Part shown: piece after piece, positions 35,443 through 47,600 of the stretch
Layout of the letters: each line of letters opens with the position of its first letter
How positions within the stretch are numbered: position 1 is the stretch's first letter
Source of the DNA: Chrysemys picta bellii
Lineage: Eukaryota; Chordata; Testudines; Emydidae
Length of the DNA: 64,000 nt
Direction of reading: 5' to 3'
Assembly (NCBI RefSeq): GCF_011386835.1
Contig: NC_088801.1
Span: 17,346,824 to 17,410,823, forward strand
Notes under the pieces: model-generated
Seen by the model: only the letters and a program-made list of their open reading frames with translations
The model's database searches: none
Told to the model about the DNA's origin: nothing
Translations under genes and position numbers: made by a program

Positions 35443-35690
35443 GGGTATGTCTACACATTAATTAAACACTCACAGCTGGCCCTTGTCAGCTGGCTTGGGC
35501 TACAGAGCTGTCAAATTGCAATGTAGACGTTCAGGCTCAGTCTGGGCTCTGGGATTCTGCCCCCTCTCAGAGTCCCAGAGCCCGGGCTCCAGGCCGAGCC
35601 CAAACATCTAAATCACAATTTTACAACCTCACAGCCTCAGCACCACAAACCTGACTCAGCTGACACGGGCCAGCCGCAGGTGTTCAATTT
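35443..35690. mobile_element. GC-rich palindromic 'gtctacac' MITE
   Basis: It begins gggtatgtctacacatta. The arms 'agctggcccttgtcagctgg' and 'ctcagctgacacgggccagc' pair, as do 'gggctctgggattctg' and 'agagtcccagagcccgg' in the centre. The right terminus is eroded. Confidence 0.7.
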
Positions 35691-36009
35691 TAAAACCTGT
35701 TGCAGAGAATCTCAGAGTCTACGTTATGGCTAGCGGTGTTTCCCCCAGGAACCGGGCTGTTCGAATTTACAGAGTGGGTGAGGGCCAACGGGTGAGACTG
35801 TGTGGGCGAAGGTAGGCTGTATGGCTCCACAGTAAAAACTGAAAAATGTTTTATGACCATTTTATTAGATTTAACTCATGTTTTTAAATCATCACACAAA
35901 TTAAAGTTGGCTATTCAAGCCTACTATGAAGTACTACATCTACATCCTTTGTGGTTTCTTGTTGTAATTTTGCACAACTCTGTTAATGAACTTCTCGAAT
36001 GCAGTGTAT

Positions 36010-37725
36010 TCAAATTTGGTGGCTTTTTGTGTGTCTGTTGCTTCCAGTCCTTCATGGTATGCTCATAATCAGGCAGAAGGTGACTTCATTCAGAACACAA
36101 AATTCTATTCAATGAAGAAAAAGAACACTCAACTGTAGCTTCTGTGACTGGGAGTAGCAACAGATGAACTCCTATTTCTTTCATCCTAGGAAACACAGAA
36201 CAAAGATTGGGTCGAACCACTAGTGATGATAAGGAAGAAGTTGAAGTTAAATCTTCATTCATTCATGATACGATATTCCACTCTGTGTTCAAAATTCTCT
36301 ATTCTATCCTGATCACATAGCAGCTCCATTGCTGGTAGTGCCTCACTCTACTCAGCTGTAAGTGTTTTAAAAGACATAGTGGTTGAGAAGAAGCCAGAAA
36401 TCGCTATTGTAGCTTTGTAAGAATCAAGTCTGTGTTCTTTTTCAGCTGGCTTAACAAACACTTCTTGTCCTCTTCACTTAAGGATTCAATATAAGTGCCT
36501 TCTTTTCCAACTTCTGGGATGAAGTCTTTGCTTCTTCCAGACGTTTTCAATAGATATCTCTTTGATTGATCCAAGGGTAGCTTCTATTGCTGGACAAAGA
36601 TCTACTACTGTTATAGCAGATTTTTGGATGGCATTGTTTAATGACCCAAGTGGTTTTAATAGTAGACTTACGAGAGAGAGAATGGCAATAATCTTCTCTG
36701 AACTTAGTAGCAAAAGTAGTCAACCAGCTGCACTACTTAGATCTGTCCTATCTCGGTAGATACTTTCTAAAGCTAGTAATAATGGTTGCAGTAATTTAAA
36801 GACAACAGCCAAGGATCACTCATGAGAAAGCCATGAGTCCCAGTCCCAGTGTATCGTCTATTTGTTTCCAAGATGTTCAGTTCTTTTGGACCCTTGCTGG
36901 AAAAAAGAGTATAACAAAGCCATTAAATTGCTGGCTTTTTTAATGTCTTTTGAAAATTCTGCAGCTCATATTAGTGCTAGTTGGAGTAGATGGTCTCTGC
37001 AGTGTGTATAGGAGAGATTAGGGTTACACTTTTCTCTGAGGAAAGCTTGTATTCCACTACGTCTTCCAGAGAAGTTTGCAGCTCCATCAAATGCACAAGT
37101 GGCCATCTGTTTGGGGTTCAATTTACAAGCATTTAACTCTTCTAAGATGTCACAGATGCAGCTGATATATCTTCTATAACCTGAACATCTAGAATGCATC
37201 TACTGGCCTACCACAGACATCAAAATAATGTACTCAATTACTTAACACTTGATGTCTATTTGCATTGGTACATTCATCAGCCATGTATGCACATTTTTTG
37301 AATGCGATGAGAGAGTTCTTTGCTTTTTCGACTGCTGCTTCTTTCACTGTTGCACTGCATGGTTCTAGCCAGTTAGTTGAGTTTTTTGCAAAAAGATGGC
37401 GAGCATTTGCGAATAATGTTTGAAACCAGTATCCAACTTCAGGATTAATATGTGAAAATGCACTTAACATTGGCTTCCAGTTTGTACTGTGTGGTATCTC
37501 TTGCTTAAATAGAAAGTATGATGCAACAGCCATGTTGGTTCACATAAATTGAGTTGTGTCTCCAGCATTCTTAACAGCCTCATTAAGTACTTCTAAAATT
37601 GGCTTTGACAGTGACTGGCTTATAAGACTCTGCATGTTGATGCAGTCCAGAGGCATGGCGTTTTGCAGCCTTTTCATGTAGGTTATCACTATTGGCTTGG
37701 CTGATCAGTTTGGCAAATCAAGCTC
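36010..37725 (-). pseudogene. hAT-type (DUF4371) transposase-like pseudogene
   Basis: Minus-strand pieces at 37533-37234, 37199-36966, 36713-36486 and a further piece at about 36185-36090 follow one another as parts of a single protein. Recognisable blocks are MADECTN (a metal-binding Asp region), CAFDGAANFSGRRSGIQAFL with the following HCRDHLLQLAL, both hallmarks of the DUF4371/ZMYM1-like transposase core, and LPVTEATVECSFSSLNRI near the 3' end, the hATC dimerisation motif. Several stops and frameshifts break it. I cannot identify terminal repeats, so it may be the relic of an autonomous hAT or a host-derived retrocopy; no poly-A was seen, which favours the transposon. DNA transposases of this class cut and paste elements such as the short hATs in this window, but whether this family moved them is unknown. 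Confidence 0.75.
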
Positions 37726-37739
37726 CTCCACTTTTACTA

Positions 37740-38150
37740 TATAAATCCATGATACACCCACATCTTGAATAGTGTGTGCAGTTCTGGTCACTCCATCTCA
37801 AAAATATATATATTGGAATTGGAAAAGGTACAGAGAAGGGCAACAAAAATGATTAGGGGTAGGGATTAAAAAGACTTGGACTTTTCAGCTTGGAAAAGAG
37901 ATGACTAAGGGGGCATATGATAGAGGCCTATAAAATCTTGACTGATGTGGAGAAAGTGAATAAGGAAGTGTTATTTTCCCCTTCACTTAACACAAGAACC
38001 AGGGGTCACCCAATGACATTAATAGGCAGCAGGTTTAAAACAAAAAAAATGAAGTACTTCTTCATACAACGTACAGTCAACCTGTTGAACATTTTGCCAG
38101 GAATGTTGTGCAGGCCAAAATTATAACAGGGTTCAAAAAAGAGGTCAGTT
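37740..38150 (+). mobile_element. CR1 fragment, C-terminal region
   Basis: Plus-strand text 'agttctggtcactccatctc', 'gtacagagaagggcaac', 'atgattaggggtagggat' and 'accaggggtcacccaatgac' follows the C-terminal part of a CR1 ORF2, the same subfamily as the inverted copy at 43428. One 69-residue frame (37917-38126) remains open. It is truncated at both ends. Confidence 0.75.
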
Positions 38151-38164
38151 CAGTTGAGGGTAAC

Positions 38165-38321
38165 CATTGCTTAATTTGTAATGAAAGAGGTGCCGGAACT
38201 CAGTCAAGTTTGTTACTTTCATAGCTGATGTGACAAGTCCAGAGGTCCCAGGGATATGATCTGCCAGGCCTAGAGGTGCCAGGGCTCAGCCCTTGCAAGC
38301 CCTAGCACAAATTAAGCACTG
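38165..38321. mobile_element. 157-bp hAT-like MITE
   Basis: Inverted ends cattgcttaatttgtaatg and agcacaaattaagcactg. The flanking octamers agggtaac and agggagac (38157-38164, 38322-38329) agree at six of eight positions, suggesting an aged duplication. Confidence 0.7.
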
Positions 38322-38738
38322 AGGGAGACCCCCCTCATTCAGGCAGGCTAAGCACAGTTCTGCAATAAGGATAACATTTGATTACCCCAGCATTCAATAC
38401 TAAAGTGATTTGTAACCTAGCACCAGCCAAAATGGATCACTTGGACAACACAGCTCTGTCTGCTGGATACCTAGGTAAAGTAGGTGTGTTCATGTAAATA
38501 CAGTCAGGTCCTGAAGCCTTTCGCCCTACCCCTGGCTCATCACTAGCTGTCAGGGGAGAGCTCATTCAGACCTTGTTTACAAATCATAATTTGAAATTAT
38601 TAGGTTGGCCAATATAGCTGAAACAAATGCACGGACATTGTCATAAACAACAGCTGTATGAGGAAGCTAGTCTTTGTTCACGCTTTTCAAACCCATTATG
38701 CTTTCTCAGGTACAAGTATTTTATCATATACTGAATAT

Positions 38739-39045
38739 CAGTGGTGGACAGGGCCCGTCAGGGTAATCCGCTGGTGGGCCATGAGACAGTTTGTTTACAT
38801 TGACTGTCTGCAGGCACAGCCGCCCACAGCTCCCAGTGTCCGCGGTTCGCCATTCCTGGCCCAATGGGAGCTGCAGGAAGTGGTGGCCAGCCCGCGCCGC
38901 TTCCCACAGCTCCCATTGGCTGGGAATGGCGAACCGTGGACACTGGGAGCTGTTGGCGGCCACGCCTGTGGACAGTCAATGTAAACAAACTGTTTTGTGG
39001 CCCACCAGCAGATTACCCTGGTGGGCCGCAGGTTGCCCGCCACTG
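38739..39045. mobile_element. Fold-back hAT-like element
   Basis: The ends are cagtggtggacaggg and ttgcccgccactg. Nearly the whole 307 bp is a long imperfect palindrome: 'gtaatccgctggtgggcca', 'gtttacattgactgtc' and 'cccacagctcccagtgtccg' each recur inverted in the right half. Flanking octamers ctgaatat and ctgtatct share six of eight bases. Frames of 66-108 residues on both strands are shadows of the palindrome. Confidence 0.85.
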
Positions 39046-39173
39046 CTGTATCTGCTTTCAAAGTGTGTATTAATGTTTCAATTTCAATTCAAATTTCCAA
39101 CCAATGACTAAATTGGCACTACTGTATGTAACTGGTTGATTACTGGGGGTGGAGGGTGTTGGGAAATCCTTGT

Positions 39174-39399
39174 AGGCTAGAACTACAGCACTAAAAATAG
39201 CAGTGTAGCTGTTCAGGCCTGAGCTGGAGCTCAGGCTCTGAAGCCTGAGGACAGGGTAGTCTTCAGAACCCACGATCTAGCTCAAGGTGCAATGTCTACA
39301 TACACCCTTTTTTTTAGCACTGTAGTGTGAGCCCTAGTCTGTAGATCTGGGCTCTGAGACTCGCTGCTGTGAGTTGTAAAATGCAGTATAAACATACCC
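39174..39399. mobile_element. Worn MITE ending in 'cataccc'
   Basis: It has 'actaaaaatagcagtgtagc' near the left end, 'gcaatgtctacataca' in the middle, and ends cagtataaacatacccTTA. The ends fit the gtctacac family. Confidence 0.5.
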
Positions 39400-39514
39400 T
39401 TAGGCCTAGAACATTTAAAAATGCTACATATTATCAGTGAAGTTGATAACTAATCACATCTTCTAAGATGAGGCAGACAGGGCACAGGACTGTGTATTGA
39501 TGGAAGGGAAGTTC

Positions 39515-39800
39515 TTGAGGTTAAGCATTGGACTGAAACTCAGGAGTTCTGCGTTCAATTCTTGATTTAGCCACAGAGTTCCTGTATTATTTTGGTCACC
39601 TATTCTCTTTATATGACTTAGTTGCTCATCTGAAAAATAGGCATACTACTACTCCCTTCCTCCTGCCCTTTGCCTATCTAGCTTGTGAGCTCTTTGGGGT
39701 CAGGGGACATACACTGTCTCTCACTGTAAGTGTGTACATGACCTAGCACAATGGGCCCCTGATCTCAGCTGTGGCCTCTAGGTGCTACTTTAATGTAAAT
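39515..39800 (+). repeat. tRNA-derived CORE-SINE with L2-type tail
   Basis: The head holds ttaagcattggactgaaactc (A-box region) and tgcgttcaattcttg (B-box). A MIR-like core follows (gacttagttgctcatctgaa), then 'gtgagctctttggggtcagg' and 'acctagcacaatgggcccct', ending 'ctctaggtgctac', the tail shared with L2 LINEs. SINEs of this build borrow the reverse transcriptase of L2. Confidence 0.75.
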
Positions 39801-42800
39801 GATAATCAAACTTTATCAATGCTGGTGCAATATAAAATCAAACAGATATGCTAAGCTAGGTTATTGAATTTATCTTCTATAAATGAAGCCAGTTTGCAGG
39901 GAAAGATGGGTAGATCAAAGTCCTATTTACCCGATGGCCTGGTAGCAGCAGTGCTAGCTTTCTCACATAGCTAGAGAGTGTGATTCAATATAGGCTTTTA
40001 GGGTTTTCTGGCTCCTTTTCCTCCTAGAGATGGGAGAATAATTCAATCTCCATGCTTGTTAAGTCATTGGCCTCCTTCTGCAACTACGAAAAAGGATGCC
40101 ATGAAGTGGTGCAAAATTTGATGGTGACCAGAAAGGTGACCTTGTAGATCCTACTGAATTAGTGTTAAATACTTATAGCTTGCAGAGGGAAAACTGGGCT
40201 GCACTGGGCTTTCCAACTTATTTCATAAGTTTCTTGAGTAAAATGACTCATTTAGGATATTTCCTCAAAGAATTCCAAAGAAAACAACATATCTAAGTTC
40301 ATGATAGACAATAGACATGCTTTTCTGTAATCCTATTCTCACTTTTATGTATTCTTTCCGTGCACAACAAGTAAAAAAACAAAAAACACTGGAGATAAAC
40401 CTGTCACTGAAGTTTCCACAGACATACCCTATTTGCCACACATATATCTATACTATACTACAATATAATAGGCTGTTTATTTAGGTCCAGATTCTGATTC
40501 TTTTACACTTACAAATCCAGGGTAACTCCACTGGGTTTAATAGAATTATTCAGATTTACACCAGTGTAACTGAGACTAGAACCCATCCCACATGCTTTAT
40601 ATGAAAGAGAGAGTATGTAAATTTAAAGTATACTTGTTTTATCTGAGACTCAGACTACATAATTATTAAAGATCTAAGGTCAGGTCCTGTCACTCACTGT
40701 TCCTTGCTCCTTGATCAATGGGACTATTTGAGGAGTAAAGTACAATTAAGTATAAAAAAAGTATGGCAGAATATAGCTATTAGTGAGAATCGAGAAGTAA
40801 ACATTTCTATGTGCTATTTTGTATTTCATTTCTTCTTGCCTTGAAATAAGTTTGGAGATCATTTATTTTTTTTAAAAGAACTTGCTAACCTGACAGAAGT
40901 TTCACAAGCTCAACATGTAATGCAGCATCTACATATATTTGCATGTTCAAGTGCTGTAAATTATCATTAATGACCTGATTCAGTACCCAAACCCAAAGCT
41001 GAGACAGATTTTCAGATTAGCATGTGCTCCAATATTTTTCCAAAGGGGACATTCCTCTTTGTAGATCTACATTTCACCCATGCAGTGATACAGTTATATA
41101 TATATACATGCTGTGCCTAGTGCCCTCCAACTGAACCACAGTGCATAGTTCAGGAGACCCAGACAATAACCATCTGCCTTAAACAGATGGGATCAGGTAA
41201 AATGAATTCCCAAATTCTTCTAACCCTAAATACCAACTAAAGAAAGAAGCACATCTGAATACACAAAAAGATGATTTTTATAAAAATGTAAAACAAATAG
41301 TGAACCATTCCAAGATTATACATTTCATTTCTCAGCATATAAATGAGGAGCATTCACTCTGGGCTGTTCATACATTTTACATTTAACAAACATCCATATG
41401 TCAAGTAGACCTTCCACACTCTTCCCTGCTGGAGTTTTCTTCTTTCAACTTAGTAGGGAACATTTATGATCTTTATTCCACCAAATAAATCTAAGGAATA
41501 TATTTTGCTCAAGGCCTCTATTTTTTAATTTCAGAGAAATGAATCAATTCATGGTTCAGGCAGTCTTGTTATTAAGATGGCCGTACATCTGTGCAAAAAA
41601 AACCCCAACCTAATTCATTACACAATTTTATTAAAATATTTTTAGATTAAGCACTGGCTAATTTCTTTAGTTTTATAACTGTGAACATATGGAACTATTA
41701 CATAGTGTTCTTAAGATCTTTCTGTCAAATCTAAAATTTTAAACTGGGATTGTATAGTATACATACAGAGCAATTTGATTATATGGAAAATATTTTGTAT
41801 AGAGAAAGCTCAAAATTCTTTTCCTAATGACTTAAATACTCCACTCCTTACTCAGGCAAAACTCCAATTGACACTGCCATCAGCTTTCCCTGAGTGAGGA
41901 GTGCTGGGCAAGATCTACAGTCTTTTAGAAATTAATATTTGCTTTGCGTGTATTGTGTCATACACATTGCTTCATATTTCTTATATACTACAGAATATCA
42001 AGCTGCGCTTTGTTAAAATAAGTCAAATTAATTTAGAAAATACTCCATCAAAACAAGTGTAATTTACTGTGACAATTTTTTTTTGGTTTAAAGAGATATA
42101 TTAATTTCTTAATCTGATACCGTAGTTGCAGTTAAATAAATGACTAACTGGTAGAAATTTTTTATCAGTTTGAGATATTTCCTCTATATACAAGAAGGAA
42201 GACTGAGAGAATAGTAACATCTTTTGAATAGGTGCTAACTTTTCAAAAGGTATCCACTGTAATGTTATTAGTTTAAATGTGATCTTAAACAAGCACTGAA
42301 CTGTTTTTCCCTTCCCCCTTTAGCCAATATGTAAGCATTCTAGTCTTCTCCATCAGACTAATGTTGTTTAAAGAGTTCATGTTTATGTACTATATAGGAT
42401 CTGTGTAGTTTGGTACATTTGTCATCTTTAACCCATTACCTATTTAGTGCAGTCACTGAATTTATTTTTACAGTCTCCTGTTGTGTGTCTTGCTTTTCAG
42501 GGAGATTTTCCCTTTAATGTATATCTCTGTAGAAGAATGGATTATCTCATTGCATTCTGTGATCTCTTAGTTCATACAATAAGATGCAAACAATAAAATG
42601 CCTCCTTTTTCTGTCTGCCAGATATCCACAATACTGACCTAGCCAGTTTAAAATCATGGAAAAGACCCTTTTTTCAATTGTGATGTGACACAGGGCATTG
42701 TACCAGAGATTGAAAGGAAGAAAGCCTGTTTAATTCACAGATAATACAATAATAGTGCTTTTTAATGACCTAGTGGCTACAGATTCTGTTCATTGAACCA

Positions 42801-43427
42801 TCCAAATTTACACTCATCTAGCGAAATATACATTTGGTCAAATATTAGAAATGTTCTTAATAGACTTTCCCTTTCGATCCCACATTTCAAATGCTGGTTC
42901 ATAGAAGAAATGAGTTCACATAATAAATAAAGCATATGATGTATTTTAGGACTGAGGCATTGTCAGCTGTGCTGGAAAAAACAGTGCAAGATTTGTCTGC
43001 TCTGTAAGTTTCATTCAAGCAAATTCTGTTAGTTCATTACTATAATGAATAACAGAAACCACACAAAATGTAATAGAAAAAAATGTTATTTACTTATTTT
43101 AATTGGCAGCTACCCAGATAATGCAAACGAACATCAAGAGCCAAATTCTGCCCTCAGTTACAGTCTCACACATCACTGCAGGATTGTAAGGGTTTCCCTT
43201 AAAAACGGGAATGTGTCAGTGTTTGTACCACATTCTTCAGATTTACAAATGTAACCCGTTCTCAGATTTAGCACTGTCCTGGACTCGAGGGAACATGGCT
43301 ATTAAATAATTTGATAAAATAAGCAGCTTAGGTATATGTGCTTGGCCTCTTAAAATGCCATTTTATTCTGTCTTTATCCACTGGCAGGTGTTGGAAGTAT
43401 GAGTAGGTAGAATACTGTGCCACAAAA
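39801..43427. other. 3.6-kb AT-rich non-coding stretch
   Basis: No gene. A palindromic ancient repeat lies at 40488-40585 and a short (TA)n run at about 41095. No exon with good splice signals was recognised. Confidence 0.4.
40488..40585. repeat. Ancient palindromic dispersed repeat
   Basis: Here the palindrome is clearest: 'cttacaaatccagggtaactcc' on the left faces 'attcagatttacaccagtg' and 'actgagactagaacc' on the right. Confidence 0.55.
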
Positions 43428-44685
43428 ACATAAGAACAAAAATGGCCATAATGGGACAGACCAATAGTCCATCTAGCCCAGTATCCTGTCTTCCAACAAT
43501 GGCCAATGCCAGGTGCTTCATAGGGAATGAACAGAACAGAGCTATTTATCGAATGATCCATCCCCTGTCATCCAGTCCCAGCTCTGGCAGTCACAGGTTT
43601 AGGAACACACCAAGCATGGTGTGGTGTCCCTGTTCATCTTGACTAATAGCCATTGATGGACCTATCTTCCATGAACGTATCTAATTCTTTTTGAACCCAG
43701 TTATACTTTTGGCCTTCTCAACATCCCCTGGTAATGAGTTTCACAGGTTGACTGTGTGTTTTGTGAAGAAGTACTTACTTATGTTTGTCTTAAAGATGCT
43801 GCCTACTAATTTCATTGGGTGATCCCCAGGGTCAGATTAACTCTCCAGTGGGCTATTAGATTTTGTGGGGCCCCTAGGGGTTTGGAGTGGGGGAGTGGGC
43901 GCAGGGCTGGGGCAGGGGATTGGGGTGCAGCTCCAGCTGGGGGGGCGGGGGGGGGCTCTGGGTGGGGACAGGGATGGGACAGGGGGTTGGGGTGCAGCAG
44001 GAGGTTCAGGGTGTGGGCTTTGGGTGGCAGTTTGGGTGCAGGAGGGGCTCAGGGCTGGGACAGGGGGTTGGGGTGCAGGTGGGGGTGTGGAGTCTGGGTG
44101 CAGGAGGGAGCTACGGGCTAGGGTAGGGGTGCAGGAGGGGACGGGTGCAGGCTCCGGCTGAAAGGCGCTTACCGCGGGCGGCTCTGCGCTGTTCTGCTCC
44201 CCATGTGGCCGGCACGTCCGGCCCCAAGGCAGAGGGGCCAGGCGCTGAGGGCGGGAGCAGTGCGCAGAGATTCCCTAAATGCCCCTTGCCTAGGGGTCTC
44301 AGAAGCACATTGGCGAGCCGGCACTCATGGCTCCAGCCCCGGGGGAGTGGCATGGCGGGGCACTGAGGCTCGGAGACTGGTGTCTGGCCTGTGGTGCGGA
44401 GACTTGCCACTGACCTGATGAAAAGAAGCAGCAGGTCACATCCTCCAGCCCCCTTAGCCCAAGGCCCTGGGCTGCAGCGCCTAAAGCCCCTGCATTAATC
44501 CGGCCCTGGTGACCCCTAATTCTTGTGTTACATGAAGAGGTAAATAACACTTCCTTATTCATTTTCTCCTTATCATTCATGATTTTCTAGACCTCTATCA
44601 TATCCCACCATAGTCATCTTTTCACTAAGACGAACAGTCCCAGTCTTTTTAATCTCTCCTCATATGGAGGCAGTGGAGAGGAGAG
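43428..44685 (-). mobile_element. CR1 LINE fragment, interrupted by a hAT
   Basis: The left part (43428-43826) starts with the minus-strand 3' tail 'cataagaacaaaaatggcc', then 'agtatcctgtcttccaac' and 'ctaatagccattgatggacc'. The right part (44509-44685) continues the same element with 'cctaattcttgtgttacatg' and 'atttctcctcatatggagg' type text. The hAT of 43827-44508 lies between them. Coding is limited to the worn C-terminus of ORF2. Confidence 0.85.
43827..44508. mobile_element. 682-bp non-autonomous hAT element within a CR1
   Basis: The ends are cagggtcagattaa and ttaatccggccctg. The target duplication is gtgatccc at 43819-43826 and gtgacccc at 44509-44516, one change in eight. The core (43870-44130) is a G-rich minisatellite with 'gggacagggggttggggtgca' units, giving the spurious Gly/Trp-rich frames of 71-100 residues. 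Confidence 0.92.
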
Positions 44686-44689
44686 CTTT

Positions 44690-47600
44690 GCATTTCTTTG
44701 CAAAGATCTCTGCCAGATGACCAAGGGGCAACAATGATGGATTCCAAAGGAAATCCCATTCAACATCAATGGCTGGAAGATATAGCTATCATTTGGAAAT
44801 CTTACAGGAAGAGTTAAAGTGGGATTAAAATGATGAAGGTCCCCAAGATTCTGTCTGCTTTAATGTTAGTTCTACTCAGCCAAGCTATAGAGAGACCCTA
44901 CAGGAAAAGAAATCTGTGCGGAGTATGCCTTTGTTCCATTGGTACAGCGTTAGATATTTTTGTCAAAGCCTGCCCTGCCTTAACATCATACAGTACACAG
45001 GGTTTTCCATTTGTTTGCCATGCATCATATTCCCAAAAGATTAGTCCTTTTCTAGTCAAGCAGTTTAAAACAAATCACGGTTGTTATTTTAATCTGTGTT
45101 CACCATTAAGAATTCTTGCAGAGCAATTTTACTTGTTACCAATTAAGATCTCCCAGTGGAAGTTTATGATTACAGCAAAAGCAACCTGATGAATACTTGG
45201 CACCTCCTTAGTTTACGAGCATTAAACCCATGAGCATAGAGATATGCTAATACTTTAGATGAAAGTATAGCAAAGTTATTCAAGAAAGCCTCTTTTTTAA
45301 AACTTGTACTTAGAAAAATGCCATGGAGTTCAAATGCTGTCTCTCTCTCCATCTCAGGGTTTTACATCACTGTAGTATATATGTTTGGCTTTTGTTTTGT
45401 TTTGTTTCCTGATTGTACTCTTTGAAGTCTAGAACATCCCAACACGACCAAAAATTCTGGGACCAAGGTCCAATCCTGGTTCCATTCAAGTCAGTAATAA
45501 AATTCTCATGGACGTTAGCAGGAACAAAAGCAGACTCTTTTATACCTGGAAAAGCATACTATGCTTCAATACCAATTCTTTTTTCTGTTAGGGAAAAAGT
45601 GAATTACAATAAGGGGCCCAAATATTAATAATTTAAAATTAAGATCTACTGTTTCAATCGTTACGTTGATGTTACTGAGGCAAAGCTCCCCACTGGGGTC
45701 ACTGAGCAAAGACTGCAGGAGCAAACCCTTACTTTTCCAATTATTTCTTCATATTATTCTGCCCTTAAAATTATATGTAGTAAATAAAATTTAGCCAAAT
45801 ATGAAACAGCACTGGTTGACTACGTGAGAAAATACCAGTGCAGAGAAAAAAATCTTTTCTGTCCAAACTTTTGATACTATTTATAGGCCCATGATGGAGT
45901 GGGAGGAGGGAATAAACCCTAAAATAATCCCAAATGTTCCAATGCATGTTGATCTACTGAGACAAATTCATTACTGTGTAACCACTAAAATAGCTTCAAT
46001 GGAGTTACATCAGCATTGAATTTGCTCTACTGTCTGTTTTTTTCCAAATAAGCCAGAGAAAAGCAAAAAACAAAACAAAAAGCCATACAGATTAAAAAAA
46101 AAAAAGAAACCCCACCTCAAAAAATAAGATTCCAGGGTTGTCACTCTGCATGTCACTCTGAAGACTATGACGTCTGTAGTGTCACTGTGAAGCCATGGAA
46201 ACAGCGATAAGCATGGTGGAGGGCTCTTTTTGTTCAGCGTACCACCAGATTGAATAGTCACTGGGTTCTGCAATCTGTTACATCCAATTTTTAAGTTCTC
46301 AGTCCTTCTGACTTATGAATTACACCTATGCAGTTGATGTTGATGTAGTCCCGTTTCAAACAGGACTGCATTTACAAACTCTAGGTACCTTTTAGAGCAC
46401 ACCAACAGGGTTTACAAGGGACAGTCAGTGCACAGCTCTTTAGAGGACTCTACTAGTCCTACCCTTTCAGTCCAGGCTCAGAGTGCAGGGACCAGTTTTC
46501 ACATGTCCCAGAGCAACTGCCCCTAACTCCAGGGCCCAGGTAGGTTACTCAGACGACCAGGCTTTTTCTATTTTTTTCCCCTGGTATGGCCCACTTGCCC
46601 CAAAGTTCACCCGCTACCACTGCAAGCAGCACACACTATAACCCCATACATACATAGCTCCTCTCCACAGTATATACCACTCATTCAGCACTTGCACTAA
46701 TCAATACTACTCTCCCAGCACAACAACACAATCAGCACACACAATAACCTTGAGTATCACACTAGAATGTCTGAGTCAGTGTAAAGAGCTGGAAACAGCT
46801 ACTAGGATGATAGCTTTGTCTAGATTATCACCAGGTTCAATCATCACTTGGATTCATGGTCTGTTACTGTCTAATTTTTAAGTTCCAAGCTATTTTTGTC
46901 TTTTTTTTACACACGTGACTTTACAAATTACACCTGTGTGACAGCGCAGGCTTTCAGCTACTAGTGTGTGAGTGTGTGTATGTATCTTGTTTCAGATAGT
47001 GAATTTCTACCTTTATTGCTGTCTTAATTCTTCATACAACAATAAGCTGTCTAAGGTTCTTAGTGTAAGAAAAGGGTGTGGGGCAAAAACAGCTGTACTT
47101 TCAGACACTGCTGAGGTAGCAATGCTTATGCCTCTGAAGTTCTTTAGAAACTGAAAATCTGGAGGTCTATTTTAGTAGCATGCTATGAAACATGACCTAA
47201 ACATAACCAGTCCTCTTGGGAGTATGATTACAGCAATAAATTTCTATGTTCCACAACAGATGGCTATGCCACATGAAGAAAGTAAAATATATCAAGCTCT
47301 GTAAAATGAGAAGAAAAAGAAATTTCTGCTCCCACATCTAATTAAGTGCCTTTTAGTTTGCTGTTGTACATGTGGTACCGTAAACATTCTATATGAGTGC
47401 CGTGACATCAGTTTTAGTCTCTTCTGTCTCAGACTGGTTGCTATAAATCAGCCCAGGCTGTAAGCAATGTTGAAGGAGCTAAATGTTCAGAATTTGTATC
47501 TGTCTTTTTTATTAGCTAGCCTAGAGTAAACTGGGGGCTATCGTTCAATGTCAGGTTCAATGCCCAATGACCCAACAGGTTAAAATTGTGGCAGCCACAA

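Noticed and set aside
43819..44580. Gly/Trp-rich frames of 71-119 residues
   Set aside because: They translate the G-rich core of a non-autonomous hAT and its CR1 flank.
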